A DNA stretch of 64,000 nucleotides from Saprospiraceae bacterium (GTDB lineage: Bacteria > Bacteroidota > Bacteroidia > Chitinophagales > Saprospiraceae), in contig JAGPCT010000006.1 of NCBI GenBank assembly GCA_018057925.1, positions 1 to 64,000 of the forward strand, in the 5' to 3' direction. The number at the start of each line of letters is the position of its first letter. Positions within the stretch are counted from its first letter, which is position 1. The notes below the pieces were generated by a model. That model did no database searches and was not told the DNA's origin. It was given only the letters and a program-made list of their open reading frames with translations. A program made the position numbers and the translations under genes. Of this stretch, positions 36,640 through 45,904 are shown in pieces.

Positions 36640-37133
36640 GTGGTAAAAAGTTTGGACACAGAGTATCACAGAGTTGTTTTCACTGTGTAACCCTGTGTAT
36701 AACACTGTGCAACCCTGTGACCTAAAAAGGAGGACACAGAGTCTCACAGAGTAGTTTTCACTGTGTAACACTGTGTAAGACACTGTGCAACCCTGTGACC
36801 TAAAAATGGAGAACACAGAGTCTCACAGAGTAGTTTCACTGTGTAACTTTGTGTAAGACACTGTGTAACCCTGTGACATAAAAAAGGAGAACCAAGAGTA
36901 TCACAGAGTTGATTCACTGTGTAACCCTGTGTAAAACACTGTGTAACCCTGTGACCTAAAAAAGGAGGACACAGAGGCCTCACAGAGCTATTTCACTGTG
37001 TAACACTGTGTAAGACATTGTGCAACCCTGTGACCTAAAAATGGAGAACACAGAGTCTCACAGTGTAGTTTTCACTGTGTAACACTGTATAAGACATTGT
37101 GCAACCCTGTGACCTAAAAATGGAGAACACAGG
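36640..37133. repeat. Minisatellite, 78-79 bp unit, about 6 copies
   Basis: Tandem array whose units are marked by CCTAAAAA at 36721, 36799, 36877 (as CATAAAAA), 36955, 37034 and 37113, that is every 78-79 bp. Each unit contains GGAGAACACAGAGTCTCACA followed by three to four sub-repeats of CACTGTGTAAC. Copies differ by a few bases and single-base indels. The array ends 6 bp from the Rieske stop codon. The rest of 36421-36640 is non-coding and unremarkable. Confidence 0.93.
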
Positions 37134-37138
37134 ACATC

Positions 37139-37567
37139 TTACATATAACTGATATATATAGAAGTATTATCTATACTTACCGGATAAGAAGATAGTGGTT
37201 TTTTTGCGGGACCTTTTGTCACATTGCCCTTTAAATCAAACTTACTTCCATGACAAGGGCAAGACAACCGGCTTTCTTCCGGATGAACGGTGCAGCCACG
37301 GTGGGTGCACTTCAAGTGCAGAGCCAGAAAGCTATCCCCTTCTTTATGAACGAAGATAGGATGTTCGTCAGTCGGATGCTTGACGACAACGAAATCTTTT
37401 CCGGATGGCCAATTAGCCTTCAATATACGGACTCTATTCCCTTCCGGTGAACTATCCAAAAAAGCTATGGCAGGCGCTTTACAGCCGGCAGACATAAGCA
37501 CTTCACCAGCCACCACACCAGCGATACTCCACAATCCAACTTTTTCTATAAATTCTCTTCTATCCAT
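37139..37567 (-). CDS. Rieske 2Fe-2S protein
   Basis: 142-residue iron-sulfur protein. Cluster ligands are Cys87 and His89 in CTHRGC and Cys103 and His106 in CPCHGSKFD; Cys92 and Cys105 should form the stabilising disulfide. The N-terminus (DRREFIEKVGLWSIAGVVAG) is an anchor or twin-arginine-like signal with a weak lipobox (SAGC, Cys29). No cytochrome b or c partner is adjacent, so it is a stand-alone electron carrier rather than an evident part of a bc complex. It stands directly upstream of the minisatellite. Confidence 0.92.
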   Translation of the reverse strand: MDRREFIEKVGLWSIAGVVAGEVLMSAGCKAPAIAFLDSSPEGNRVRILKANWPSGKDFVVVKHPTDEHPIFVHKEGDSFLALHLKCTHRGCTVHPEESRLSCPCHGSKFDLKGNVTKGPAKKPLSSYPVSIDNTSIYISYM

Positions 37568-37859
37568 TTGATTGAAATTAAGTTTGTAGCTAAAAAAGAC
37601 TCCAATACAAGTTGTTTGACTTTATCACTCCAAAAATAAGGATTTCTATGGAATTAACATGCTCAATGCATTGAAAATTATTCTACTCATATCCTGAAAC
37701 ACTTCCTATAAATATTAAATTTGAAAATATAATTTATTACTTAACTTAAAATCTATATTTTATATTTTAAACACCTTCCTATTCTGACTATTATATCGTT
37801 GAATGTTTGACATTTATACATATAAATTAGTGCTATTCTTGAAAAGCAAATTGACACAT

Positions 37860-40175
37860 TTACAATACCATCAATTTGGCAATTGAATTTCCTATACGCA
37901 AAACATAGCTTCCTGAAGGCACATTATTTAAATGCAAATGACTTAAACCTTTAGTTAATTTTCCCGATTGAATTATCTTGCCATAGTAATCTTCAATATA
38001 ATAAGCTCCTCCTTCTGAAACAACAGATATTTCATTATACAAAACAGGATTGGGAAAAACTTTCAACTCTTCATTTGTACCAATTATATTATTACTAAGG
38101 GCTTCACAGGTTTCTTCTATATCTACAAATCGCCATTTTTTTTGTTTTGTCAAATAAGCTATCTCATTCTTAACAATATCTTTCGGAATATACAACCCAT
38201 ATACTCCCACCTCAATATTCTCATTAATTATTTTATTCTGAGCCCAACCTTGTATTGTAAGTCCAATATTTTTACAATCCATCGGACAAATATCAAAAAT
38301 ACCACTTGCATAAATCATACTCCTTATATCCCATGTACCTAAATTCTGATTAAATTTACGGGCAAATGAAAACATAGATTGCATATCTTTTCCCTTTGAT
38401 GTATTCCACTTTCCTATATCTTGATTGAACGCCTCAGATTTAGAGAACATAAATGTAAAATATTCAACTTGGCTTACATCCCATCTTCCAATATCCTGAT
38501 TAAAAGCATTGGATTGTCTAAACATCAAAGACATATCTTTAACCTTTCCGGTATTCCAATTACCAATATCTTGATTAAAAGAATAAGTCCCTTCGAACAT
38601 CCCCTTCATATTTTTTACATTACTCACATCCCAACTTCCGATATATTGGTTAAAATATGGCGAATGTTTAAACATATAAGACATATCTATAACATTGCTT
38701 ACATTCCATTTATCCAATGGACTATTATATACTTGATTGAAAGCAAACATCTCGGACATATAAACAACATTACTTACATCCCAATTATTTATGTTGCGGT
38801 TAAATGAGCTGCCAAAAAACATTTCATTCATATTGGTCACTTTGCTTACATTCCAATTCCCAATATCATGATTAAAAGAACTGCCAGCAAACATATTGTT
38901 CATTAAGGTAACCTGACTTACATCCCATCCTCCAATATCCTGATTAAATGGTGTTCCAGCAAACATATTGCCCATATCGGTTACCTTACTTACATCCCAG
39001 CGTCCTAAATCATAATTAAATTTTGTCCCTATAAACATACCAGCCGTGGATTTCACATTACTCACATTCCAATTTCCGATATCTTGATTAAAAGGGGTTG
39101 ATCCAAACATCCCTGTCATATCAATCACATTTCCAACATCCCATTTTCCTATGTCTTGGTTAAACTTTGAAAGACTAAACATATTATTCATTGTAACTAC
39201 CTTTGACACATTCCAATTACCGATATCTTGATTAAATAGAGATGAAGAAAACATTTTTGTCATGTTCGTTACATTTCCTACATCCCACTTCCCAATATCT
39301 TGGTTAAAAGCTGTAAAATTGAACATATATCCCATATTAATAACCCGACTTACATTCCAGTCTCCTAAAGGTTGATTAAAAACATCAGAGCCATAAAACA
39401 TATGAGTCATGTATTCCACATTTGCTACATTCCACTTGTTTAAGGGTTGATTAAATTTTCCTGCATTAAAAAACATCTCAGTCATATTTTTCACCTGTCC
39501 TACATTCCAATCATTAATATTTTGATTAAATTCTTTGCATTGATAAAACATCTGTACCATGTTTTTGACTTTTTCAGGATTCCATTTCCCAATATTGCCA
39601 TTAAACTTACTGCAATAAAAAAACGTACCTCGCATACTCTCTACCTTACTAACATCCCAATCCCAATTCGCTTCTATCCCGGTCAGCTTAAAACATTGAC
39701 TAAACATTCCGTCCAAGTTAGTCACCCTACTCAAATCAGGAACATCCTTAGCTACAACCTCCAGCTCACTACATATTTCAAATCCAAAATCCAAACGCTC
39801 CCAGGCTATATCTCCCCACTGTAATACTTCTTTCAAATTATCCTTACTCAAATTAAAGCGAACAAAAAGGAGTGACGGGAATTTTCCACTTATCCATACT
39901 TTATACTCTTGTTCCGGTTGAAGATTATTTATGGTCAAGCCACCTTTCACGCCTCTTATTGTACCGCTATCACTGGCATTCATTGTATTTTCCCAATGCA
40001 CATCATAATCAAAAATATAATTACCCCGGATTGTATCCGCAGGCATCATTATCTTTCCTTTATCCGTCGCCAACCATTTTGTAATAAAGGGTCGTTGACT
40101 CTGACCATAACCTAATCCACCAAATACGCCTATCGCCAAAACTGTAAATAGACATTTGAATGTATTCCTTTTCAT
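37860..40175 (-). CDS. BspA-type DUF285 repeat surface protein with T9SS domain
   Basis: 771-residue secreted protein. Signal peptide ends at GLGYGQ (25). After an N-terminal beta domain, residues about 140-645 consist of some 19 repeats of about 24 residues, pattern FNQDIGxWDVSxVxxMxxMF, the DUF285/BspA-like leucine-rich-type repeat found in adhesins. The C-terminus is a T9SS type A sorting domain (LKVFPNPVLYNEISVVSEGG ... GSYVLRIGNSIAKLMVL). The DNA repeats (38400-39700) are diverged enough to be old. Probable surface adhesin; the ligand is unknown. It is the last of three minus-strand T9SS genes. Confidence 0.93.
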   Translation of the reverse strand: MKRNTFKCLFTVLAIGVFGGLGYGQSQRPFITKWLATDKGKIMMPADTIRGNYIFDYDVHWENTMNASDSGTIRGVKGGLTINNLQPEQEYKVWISGKFPSLLFVRFNLSKDNLKEVLQWGDIAWERLDFGFEICSELEVVAKDVPDLSRVTNLDGMFSQCFKLTGIEANWDWDVSKVESMRGTFFYCSKFNGNIGKWNPEKVKNMVQMFYQCKEFNQNINDWNVGQVKNMTEMFFNAGKFNQPLNKWNVANVEYMTHMFYGSDVFNQPLGDWNVSRVINMGYMFNFTAFNQDIGKWDVGNVTNMTKMFSSSLFNQDIGNWNVSKVVTMNNMFSLSKFNQDIGKWDVGNVIDMTGMFGSTPFNQDIGNWNVSNVKSTAGMFIGTKFNYDLGRWDVSKVTDMGNMFAGTPFNQDIGGWDVSQVTLMNNMFAGSSFNHDIGNWNVSKVTNMNEMFFGSSFNRNINNWDVSNVVYMSEMFAFNQVYNSPLDKWNVSNVIDMSYMFKHSPYFNQYIGSWDVSNVKNMKGMFEGTYSFNQDIGNWNTGKVKDMSLMFRQSNAFNQDIGRWDVSQVEYFTFMFSKSEAFNQDIGKWNTSKGKDMQSMFSFARKFNQNLGTWDIRSMIYASGIFDICPMDCKNIGLTIQGWAQNKIINENIEVGVYGLYIPKDIVKNEIAYLTKQKKWRFVDIEETCEALSNNIIGTNEELKVFPNPVLYNEISVVSEGGAYYIEDYYGKIIQSGKLTKGLSHLHLNNVPSGSYVLRIGNSIAKLMVL

Positions 40176-40361
40176 TTGTTTTATAATTTTTACTCTAATT
40201 TACTTTATAGTCATTTTGCCTGAGCGAATAAATTTACTTATTTATTTAAAACAACTACAATATCATGACTCTTATTCTTTTTTCAAGTTTAGGATTAAAA
40301 CCATTTCTTCTCTCCTTACAAAAAGTATTGTTTATTTTTTCATCAAACAACCCTTATCGAT

Positions 40362-41909
40362 TTAATCAACTTTAATAAACTTTGCAACTTGTTGATTATC
40401 CACTTTTATAAAATATATGCCAGGTCTCCACGACCGAACAACGATACCCTTATATAAATCTCGCAATTTGCCGGAATAAACTTCTTTACCTATATTATTT
40501 AATATCTTTAATGATACGTTATCAAGATAATTTACCATACTTTCAGTACGAATAATATCAGAGGTCGGGTTGGGGTACAATATAAACTCTTTATTTTGAC
40601 TACTCTTTGTCTTAGTAATACAAGGTGAACCCGGAAGGGGGCCCATGTTGTAATCAATCAAAGTTGGAACAAAATGAGAAGGATGTACTTCCATACGATA
40701 ATAGTCCTGTTTCCAACCCACGCTTGGTCCATGTCTATCAGGAAATGCTATCCTATGAATATATCTCAAAGAATAAAAACTCCATACGTATAAATGACCA
40801 TCATTACCACTGAAGATAGTGCTAAAATAACCTTTATAAAAGAAGGGATACTCAGTCACTTGTGCCGTATCAAATGTTGCTATCGGTATCCAGTCATCAT
40901 CAAATGCATTACTTTCCAAATCAAATTGAAATATATCAAACTTAGATGTCAAATAGAAAAAACGTCCGCCCGGTGCAAATGCGCTAAATACAATCCCCAT
41001 GTTGCCCGGACTTAAAAGCGGGAAAGAGCCCTCTTTATAAGGACTCAAATCTCCGGTACATCGGTCAAAATTGAGGATAATAAAATCTTTCAATCCAGAG
41101 CATACATATCCAATTTTCTGACCATCCGGACTAACACTTATAGTACCTTCACTGTGATTGAACCAACCTTCAATTTTTGAAAGAACGGGGTCATGAAGCT
41201 CTCCATCATACAATATAGAATACCAGCGATTGCTCCTTAATTCCGGAGCGAGTATCCACCAGTCCTTCCCATTCGCATGTCGCACAGCATTCAATGCCAA
41301 AGGCACTAAATTATGTTCTAATACCGGTTTGTAACTCTTTTCCACAACAGCAGGAGTGCCTCCGGGTCCGCCACTTAAATCGATGGTAGCAGTATATAAA
41401 TGCACTGAATCGGTTATATTAATACTTAGACATCGATAGTAAACCAACAAAATCGAATGCGGGTCACCTCTGTCCAAGAAAAAGGCACCTTGTGTTCCTC
41501 TATATTCTCTTACTACCTCTTCTCCGTTACTCCACTTCTCTTTTAAACAAAATTTCCATACAGGATGATTCACTCCTTTGGTATCCGAAAAGTCTCCATT
41601 AAAGATAGGCTGCATAGTTCCGGCATCCAATAAAGCGCATCCTTGCCATACCAATATAGGCTTACCACTACTATCACTGTATGTGCTGGTTTGAGAAAAA
41701 TCAATATCATAATTTGATTTTATTTTCTTTGAAAAGTAAAGCCCTGTATCCCTGCGATCGACAAATCCAAAATTATATTGCATCGAGTCATACGAATTTC
41801 CTCCGCCATAATACCCACATATAAAATTACGGCTGATGTACTCTTGTCCTTTAATAGACAATGGGCAAATAAACAATAATATAATAAATCTAACTATAAC
41901 TTTCTTCAT
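40362..41909 (-). CDS. T9SS sorting-domain protein (beta-propeller-like)
   Basis: 515-residue secreted protein: signal peptide to IKGQ (about 22), beta-rich body with recurrent strand pairs such as GTISVSPDGQKIGYVCSG, GIVFSAFAPGGRFFYLTS and YFSTIFSGNDGHLYVWSF, reminiscent of propeller blades, and a T9SS type A end (EFILYPNPTSDIIRTESM ... GIYFIKVDNQQVAKFIKV). It begins 4 bp after the stop of the beta-helix gene and is thus second in that repeat-headed operon. Function unknown. Confidence 0.85.
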   Translation of the reverse strand: MKKVIVRFIILLFICPLSIKGQEYISRNFICGYYGGGNSYDSMQYNFGFVDRRDTGLYFSKKIKSNYDIDFSQTSTYSDSSGKPILVWQGCALLDAGTMQPIFNGDFSDTKGVNHPVWKFCLKEKWSNGEEVVREYRGTQGAFFLDRGDPHSILLVYYRCLSINITDSVHLYTATIDLSGGPGGTPAVVEKSYKPVLEHNLVPLALNAVRHANGKDWWILAPELRSNRWYSILYDGELHDPVLSKIEGWFNHSEGTISVSPDGQKIGYVCSGLKDFIILNFDRCTGDLSPYKEGSFPLLSPGNMGIVFSAFAPGGRFFYLTSKFDIFQFDLESNAFDDDWIPIATFDTAQVTEYPFFYKGYFSTIFSGNDGHLYVWSFYSLRYIHRIAFPDRHGPSVGWKQDYYRMEVHPSHFVPTLIDYNMGPLPGSPCITKTKSSQNKEFILYPNPTSDIIRTESMVNYLDNVSLKILNNIGKEVYSGKLRDLYKGIVVRSWRPGIYFIKVDNQQVAKFIKVD

Positions 41910-41913
41910 TTGA

Positions 41914-44643
41914 TTAAGGATTTATAAAGACTTTAATGGGCTCATAGCCACCTTCTATGTGTAAATAATAAAAACCTGTTGCCAAATGAGACCAATTAAA
42001 TCTGTTATGACCGTTTCGGATTTTTCCGGAATTAACATTTCGTCCACTCACATCATAAAGTTGATATTTTGCCTCTGATTCATCAAAATCAAGTCTGAAC
42101 ACGTTATTATCAATCGGTATTAGACTAATGTTTTTACGCTCGTGGCCTACTTGGTTAGAATGGACTATTTCTTGAGGCTCATTGTGACTACAATGTTGAC
42201 CTATTTCACTTAAATATAATCTATATTTATCGTCAGCTAAGAAATGATGCGCCTTTCTTACTGCCGGCCCGTATATGACCTCATCTAATCCGGACAACTC
42301 CTCCGCCCACGCATTAATCTCAACCATTTCAGCATCTTTAAGCCTACTTTCAGCCTTTAACAAAATATAATTATTATATGTATCTTCTATTAAATCATCA
42401 AAATGAAGGTATTGATTTTCTACAATAAAGTTCTTTATATTGATTTCTCTGTTTGCAATTATTTCTTCCAATATATTCAAATAATCAATATTGAGATCGT
42501 TTATTTCATTCATTATCCCTGAAATAATCAATGAGTCTTCTAATGTAGGGCGTTTGTCTGTATATTGCCTCATGATTTCTTCTATTTGAGATTTTTTATT
42601 ATTTATTTGAAGTTTTAGGTCTTTTATTTGCTCTACGATAGACAAATCATCATTTAGATAATTATTTAAAAGTCTTTCTTGCTCCACTAATTTCGGAATA
42701 CCCGTACTTTGTATCTGACTCATAAAATATTCTTCATCATCATTCATTGGGTTTCTTTCTGATATCATATCATACCACATATATTTGGACTCCCATCTTA
42801 AATCTTCATACGCAATCAAAAATATTTGAGGCACAGGATCTGATTCACACTGATTTCGCTCATTGTCTAGACTCGGTTGAAACCATCCTAGGGGTGAATG
42901 TGATGTCCAAAAACATGAGTCAATAACATTAATATAAAATTGTGAATTTCCAAAATTAGCAGAGTCTGCTTCATTCTTTGCGCCTAAAATAAAGTTTGTA
43001 GTCCAACAATTTTCTTTCAACTTTTGAATTCCAATTTCAGGATTGATTAAATTCACCTTATCCAATAAAAGTCCAATATCGCTCTTATCAAAGTATGTTT
43101 TAGCCAAAGAAATTTCGTTTATATACATAGCATGAAAATTCTGATGAACTGCTTGATTTAGAAAATTATTACAAAAATCTACCAAATGATTCCCTTGACA
43201 ATGAATATTATCATTGCTATGAGCCCAGTTGAAAGTATCTGACATTATTTTTATATTTTTATTATCAAATAAGCCCATCTGCCAATGAAAATTAACACCA
43301 AGTGTATCCCCATTCAGACTTGGACCATACACATTATGATCAATTACCAATCCCTTACCATAATGGTTTGCCAAGTATAATGAAGATCCATTTACAATAG
43401 AATTCTGAAATTTATTATTGTAAATCGTTCCCAAAGGTGCATTAGTGCTTCCGGCACCTAAGAAATTCATAAAAACTTGGTTAGAAGGTATTGAAACCGC
43501 ATTTAGACCTAAAAAGGAATCAAATATATTACTGCCTATATCATAATATTTAATTACTCCATTGACATGAATCCCTTCAAATGGCTTTATATTAGGGTTA
43601 AAGGAATTTGTACTATTCTGTTCTAAATCAAATGTATCCTTTAAACAAATGAAACTATCAAAACCCTGATAGGCGTCACAATAGATACTGCTAGTTGCAC
43701 ATGATTTAAATTGTACACCTTCCACATGAACATCATTTGTACCATAACTTTTAGCATATATTCCGTATTCCAAGTTTTCAAAAGTGATTGTGGGATATGG
43801 ATCGCCTATTAAATTGGATACCTTTAACTCAGAGTTATAAGTAGTTATTCCTGCACCTTCCACAGGTGCATAAGAATATGGATATGAAGCCGGAATATCA
43901 TAAAAATTATAAAAACGAGCGCCATGAATTACTGTTCGTGCTCTATCCAAATACACTCCACTTATATAAAGATTGTAAAATTCATTCGGATCAACATTGG
44001 AAAAAATGTCATTAAACCAATTTCCAATATTATATTGTATCATGCTACTAAAACCTGTCCCTCCAACGATTTTAATACCATAAGCAGGAACTTTTTGAAA
44101 AGGCACGTTCTTTTTAAAAGAAATTGGAGATCCATGAAACTTATTTCCAAAATTCACATCATTCACAAAAGTAGAACTTCCTTGAATCAATATTCCAATA
44201 TGATTATTATAAAAATCATTTTCATAAATAGATGTTACTAAATTAGACTTATTGTCAATATTAACTCCATTTATTGCATTTTCAATAGTTGAATAACTTA
44301 TACTCAAAAAAACATTGTTTTCAATCACCTCAATACCAAACCACTTGTCATTACAGCTGTACATATTACAATCAAAGAATAGAACATAATTCTGAGAAGT
44401 AATCTTTATGCGTTTGTTAGGTGCAACTTTAAATAAGCAATCTGTAAAATATACTGAAGTATCAATAATTAAATCTTCATCCAAAACAAATGATTTACTA
44501 TTAACTCCTCCCCCAACCATTAAACTCGTCAAAGTTGTTGGTGTTGTAATATGGTAATCAGGATTTTGTAAATTACAATCTTTCGCCGGCCCTTGGGCTA
44601 TTCCGTCACTTCCAGATATCAAAAAGAAAACCAACAACATCAT
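41914..44643 (-). CDS. T9SS beta-helix protein, octamer-repeat head (phase-variable candidate)
   Basis: Large secreted protein (909 aa from ATG 44643) with repeated short strands and Asn/Gly turns (GVNIDNKSN, NHIGILIQGSS, GIYAKSYGTN) typical of a right-handed parallel beta-helix (about 60-480), a helical segment (about 650-760) and a T9SS type A end (YQLYDVSGRNVNSG ... GFYYLHIEGG). From 44643 the signal peptide MMLLVFFLISG lacks a basic n-region. Further upstream the frame reads KSLFSFYGK, which would supply it, then the octamer repeat. The first ATG after the promoter (44728, MNHYRT) is out of frame by one unit and hits TAA at the repeat's end. Confidence 0.87.
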   Translation of the reverse strand: MMLLVFFLISGSDGIAQGPAKDCNLQNPDYHITTPTTLTSLMVGGGVNSKSFVLDEDLIIDTSVYFTDCLFKVAPNKRIKITSQNYVLFFDCNMYSCNDKWFGIEVIENNVFLSISYSTIENAINGVNIDNKSNLVTSIYENDFYNNHIGILIQGSSTFVNDVNFGNKFHGSPISFKKNVPFQKVPAYGIKIVGGTGFSSMIQYNIGNWFNDIFSNVDPNEFYNLYISGVYLDRARTVIHGARFYNFYDIPASYPYSYAPVEGAGITTYNSELKVSNLIGDPYPTITFENLEYGIYAKSYGTNDVHVEGVQFKSCATSSIYCDAYQGFDSFICLKDTFDLEQNSTNSFNPNIKPFEGIHVNGVIKYYDIGSNIFDSFLGLNAVSIPSNQVFMNFLGAGSTNAPLGTIYNNKFQNSIVNGSSLYLANHYGKGLVIDHNVYGPSLNGDTLGVNFHWQMGLFDNKNIKIMSDTFNWAHSNDNIHCQGNHLVDFCNNFLNQAVHQNFHAMYINEISLAKTYFDKSDIGLLLDKVNLINPEIGIQKLKENCWTTNFILGAKNEADSANFGNSQFYINVIDSCFWTSHSPLGWFQPSLDNERNQCESDPVPQIFLIAYEDLRWESKYMWYDMISERNPMNDDEEYFMSQIQSTGIPKLVEQERLLNNYLNDDLSIVEQIKDLKLQINNKKSQIEEIMRQYTDKRPTLEDSLIISGIMNEINDLNIDYLNILEEIIANREINIKNFIVENQYLHFDDLIEDTYNNYILLKAESRLKDAEMVEINAWAEELSGLDEVIYGPAVRKAHHFLADDKYRLYLSEIGQHCSHNEPQEIVHSNQVGHERKNISLIPIDNNVFRLDFDESEAKYQLYDVSGRNVNSGKIRNGHNRFNWSHLATGFYYLHIEGGYEPIKVFINP

Positions 44644-44670
44644 TTTCCCATAAAAAGAAAATAATGACTT

Positions 44671-44722
44671 AGTGCGATAGTGCGATAGTGCGATAGTGCG
44701 ATAGTGCGATAGTGCGATAGTG
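44671..44722. repeat. Octanucleotide tandem repeat (AGTGCGAT, 6 copies)
   Basis: Six perfect AGTGCGAT units (44671-44718) plus a partial AGTG. On the minus strand (ATCGCACT) the frame cycles through the octapeptide IALSHYRT. It sits between the ATG at 44728 and the signal-peptide core. With 6 units the frame ends at TAA (44669-44671); with 7, 4 or 1 it runs into the cargo. Confidence 0.97.
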
Positions 44723-44757
44723 GTTCATAATAAAAACTTTTATATTTATAATAACGA

Positions 44758-44789
44758 CAAATATAAATACATTATTTCATTATACCAAA
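44758..44789 (-). promoter_or_regulatory. Promoter of the octamer-headed T9SS operon
   Basis: Minus strand TTTG (44786-44789), 20 bp, TATATTTG (44758-44765). Expected start near 44751, 23 nt before the ATG at 44728. Boxes and spacing are identical to the promoter at 30056-30087. Confidence 0.85.
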
Positions 44790-44975
44790 TTTTTATATTA
44801 TTATTATTTTACCAATTGGCCATTTAGCCAAATTATTCATATTTTTTATTCTGCGACCTAATCCATTTCGTACAATCCACCATAAATCCAAATAATTTAC
44901 ACATAACACTTAATCTTTTCACAATTCATCCCTTTCAATCCTCATCGACTTACCCAGACCCTTTTCAAATTATCA

Positions 44976-45004
44976 TTGTTTATTCCCAACTTTCCTTACC
45001 TTTG
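44976..45004 (+). promoter_or_regulatory. Promoter of yicC-gmk operon
   Basis: TTG (44976-44978), 18 bp, TACCTTTG (44997-45004), 22 bp before the YicC ATG. The stretch between this and the divergent T9SS promoter (44790-44975) shows no gene. Confidence 0.8.
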
Positions 45005-45026
45005 CGTGCCATAAATCAGATTCTAT

Positions 45027-45902
45027 ATGATATTCTCAATGACCGGTTTTGGCACGTCGAAAAGAGCGTTTAGAGACAAAATACTTACCATTGAAATCAA
45101 ATCAGTCAATTCTAAAACCATTGATATCCGTATTCGGTCTCCTTTTAATTTAAGAGAAAAGGAACATTTACTACGCAAAGAAGTTGCCGAAACAGCTGTC
45201 AGGGGAAAATTGGATGTCACACTGGAACTTAGTTCAACCAATAGCGTCCCCGTCGGCCTCATCAACGAAGACCTTTTAAAGAGCTATATCGGCTCTATCA
45301 AACCTATAGCAGAAGAAACGGGCTTAGACACCTCAGGCATCATTTCGAGCCTCTTGCGTATCCCCGAAATATTATCAAGCGGCAACAATGAAATCGATGA
45401 ATCCGACTGGACGATTATTTCAGCTACCTTAGATGATGCTTTAGACCGCTTTCAAAAGTTCAAAAGTGAAGAAGGTACCGCCATAACCAAAGATCTGGTC
45501 AATAGCGTTTCTGTCATTGAAGAATGTATGGATAAGATCAGCCAATATGAAGATGAACGAATCGATCGCATCAGAGAGCGCATCAACGGGAGTTTAGAAG
45601 ACTTTTTGCCTGCTGAAAGTATTGACAAAAACAGATTTGAACAAGAATTGATATATTTCATTGAAAAGATAGACTTTTCGGAAGAAAAAAGCCGCTTGAC
45701 TCAGCATTGCAAATACTTCAAAGAAGTCATCGCTATTGATGAAAACAGCAAAGGTCGTACGCTCAATTTTATTAGCCAAGAAATGGGACGCGAAATAAAT
45801 ACACTGGGCGCTAAGTCCTATCACAGCGATATACAACGACTAATTGTCGTCATGAAGGATGAATTAGAAAAAATTAAGGAACAAACTGCTAATATCGTTT
45901 AA
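45027..45902 (+). CDS. YicC family endoribonuclease-like protein
   Basis: 291-residue protein of the YicC/YloC family, linked to stationary-phase growth and RNA turnover. N-terminal MIFSMTGFG, then IEIKSVNSKTIDIRIRSP and REKEHLLRKEVAE are diagnostic; the C-terminal part holds EEKSRLTQHCKYFKEV and GRTLNFISQEMGREINTLGAKS. It precedes gmk by 2 bp, an arrangement seen across many bacteria. Confidence 0.95.
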   Translation: MIFSMTGFGTSKRAFRDKILTIEIKSVNSKTIDIRIRSPFNLREKEHLLRKEVAETAVRGKLDVTLELSSTNSVPVGLINEDLLKSYIGSIKPIAEETGLDTSGIISSLLRIPEILSSGNNEIDESDWTIISATLDDALDRFQKFKSEEGTAITKDLVNSVSVIEECMDKISQYEDERIDRIRERINGSLEDFLPAESIDKNRFEQELIYFIEKIDFSEEKSRLTQHCKYFKEVIAIDENSKGRTLNFISQEMGREINTLGAKSYHSDIQRLIVVMKDELEKIKEQTANIV

Positions 45903-45904
45903 GT

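Noticed and set aside
36601..36983. Open frames of 71-79 codons across the minisatellite (minus strand)
   Set aside because: They only follow the repeat, change frame between units because the unit is 78-79 bp, and look like no protein.
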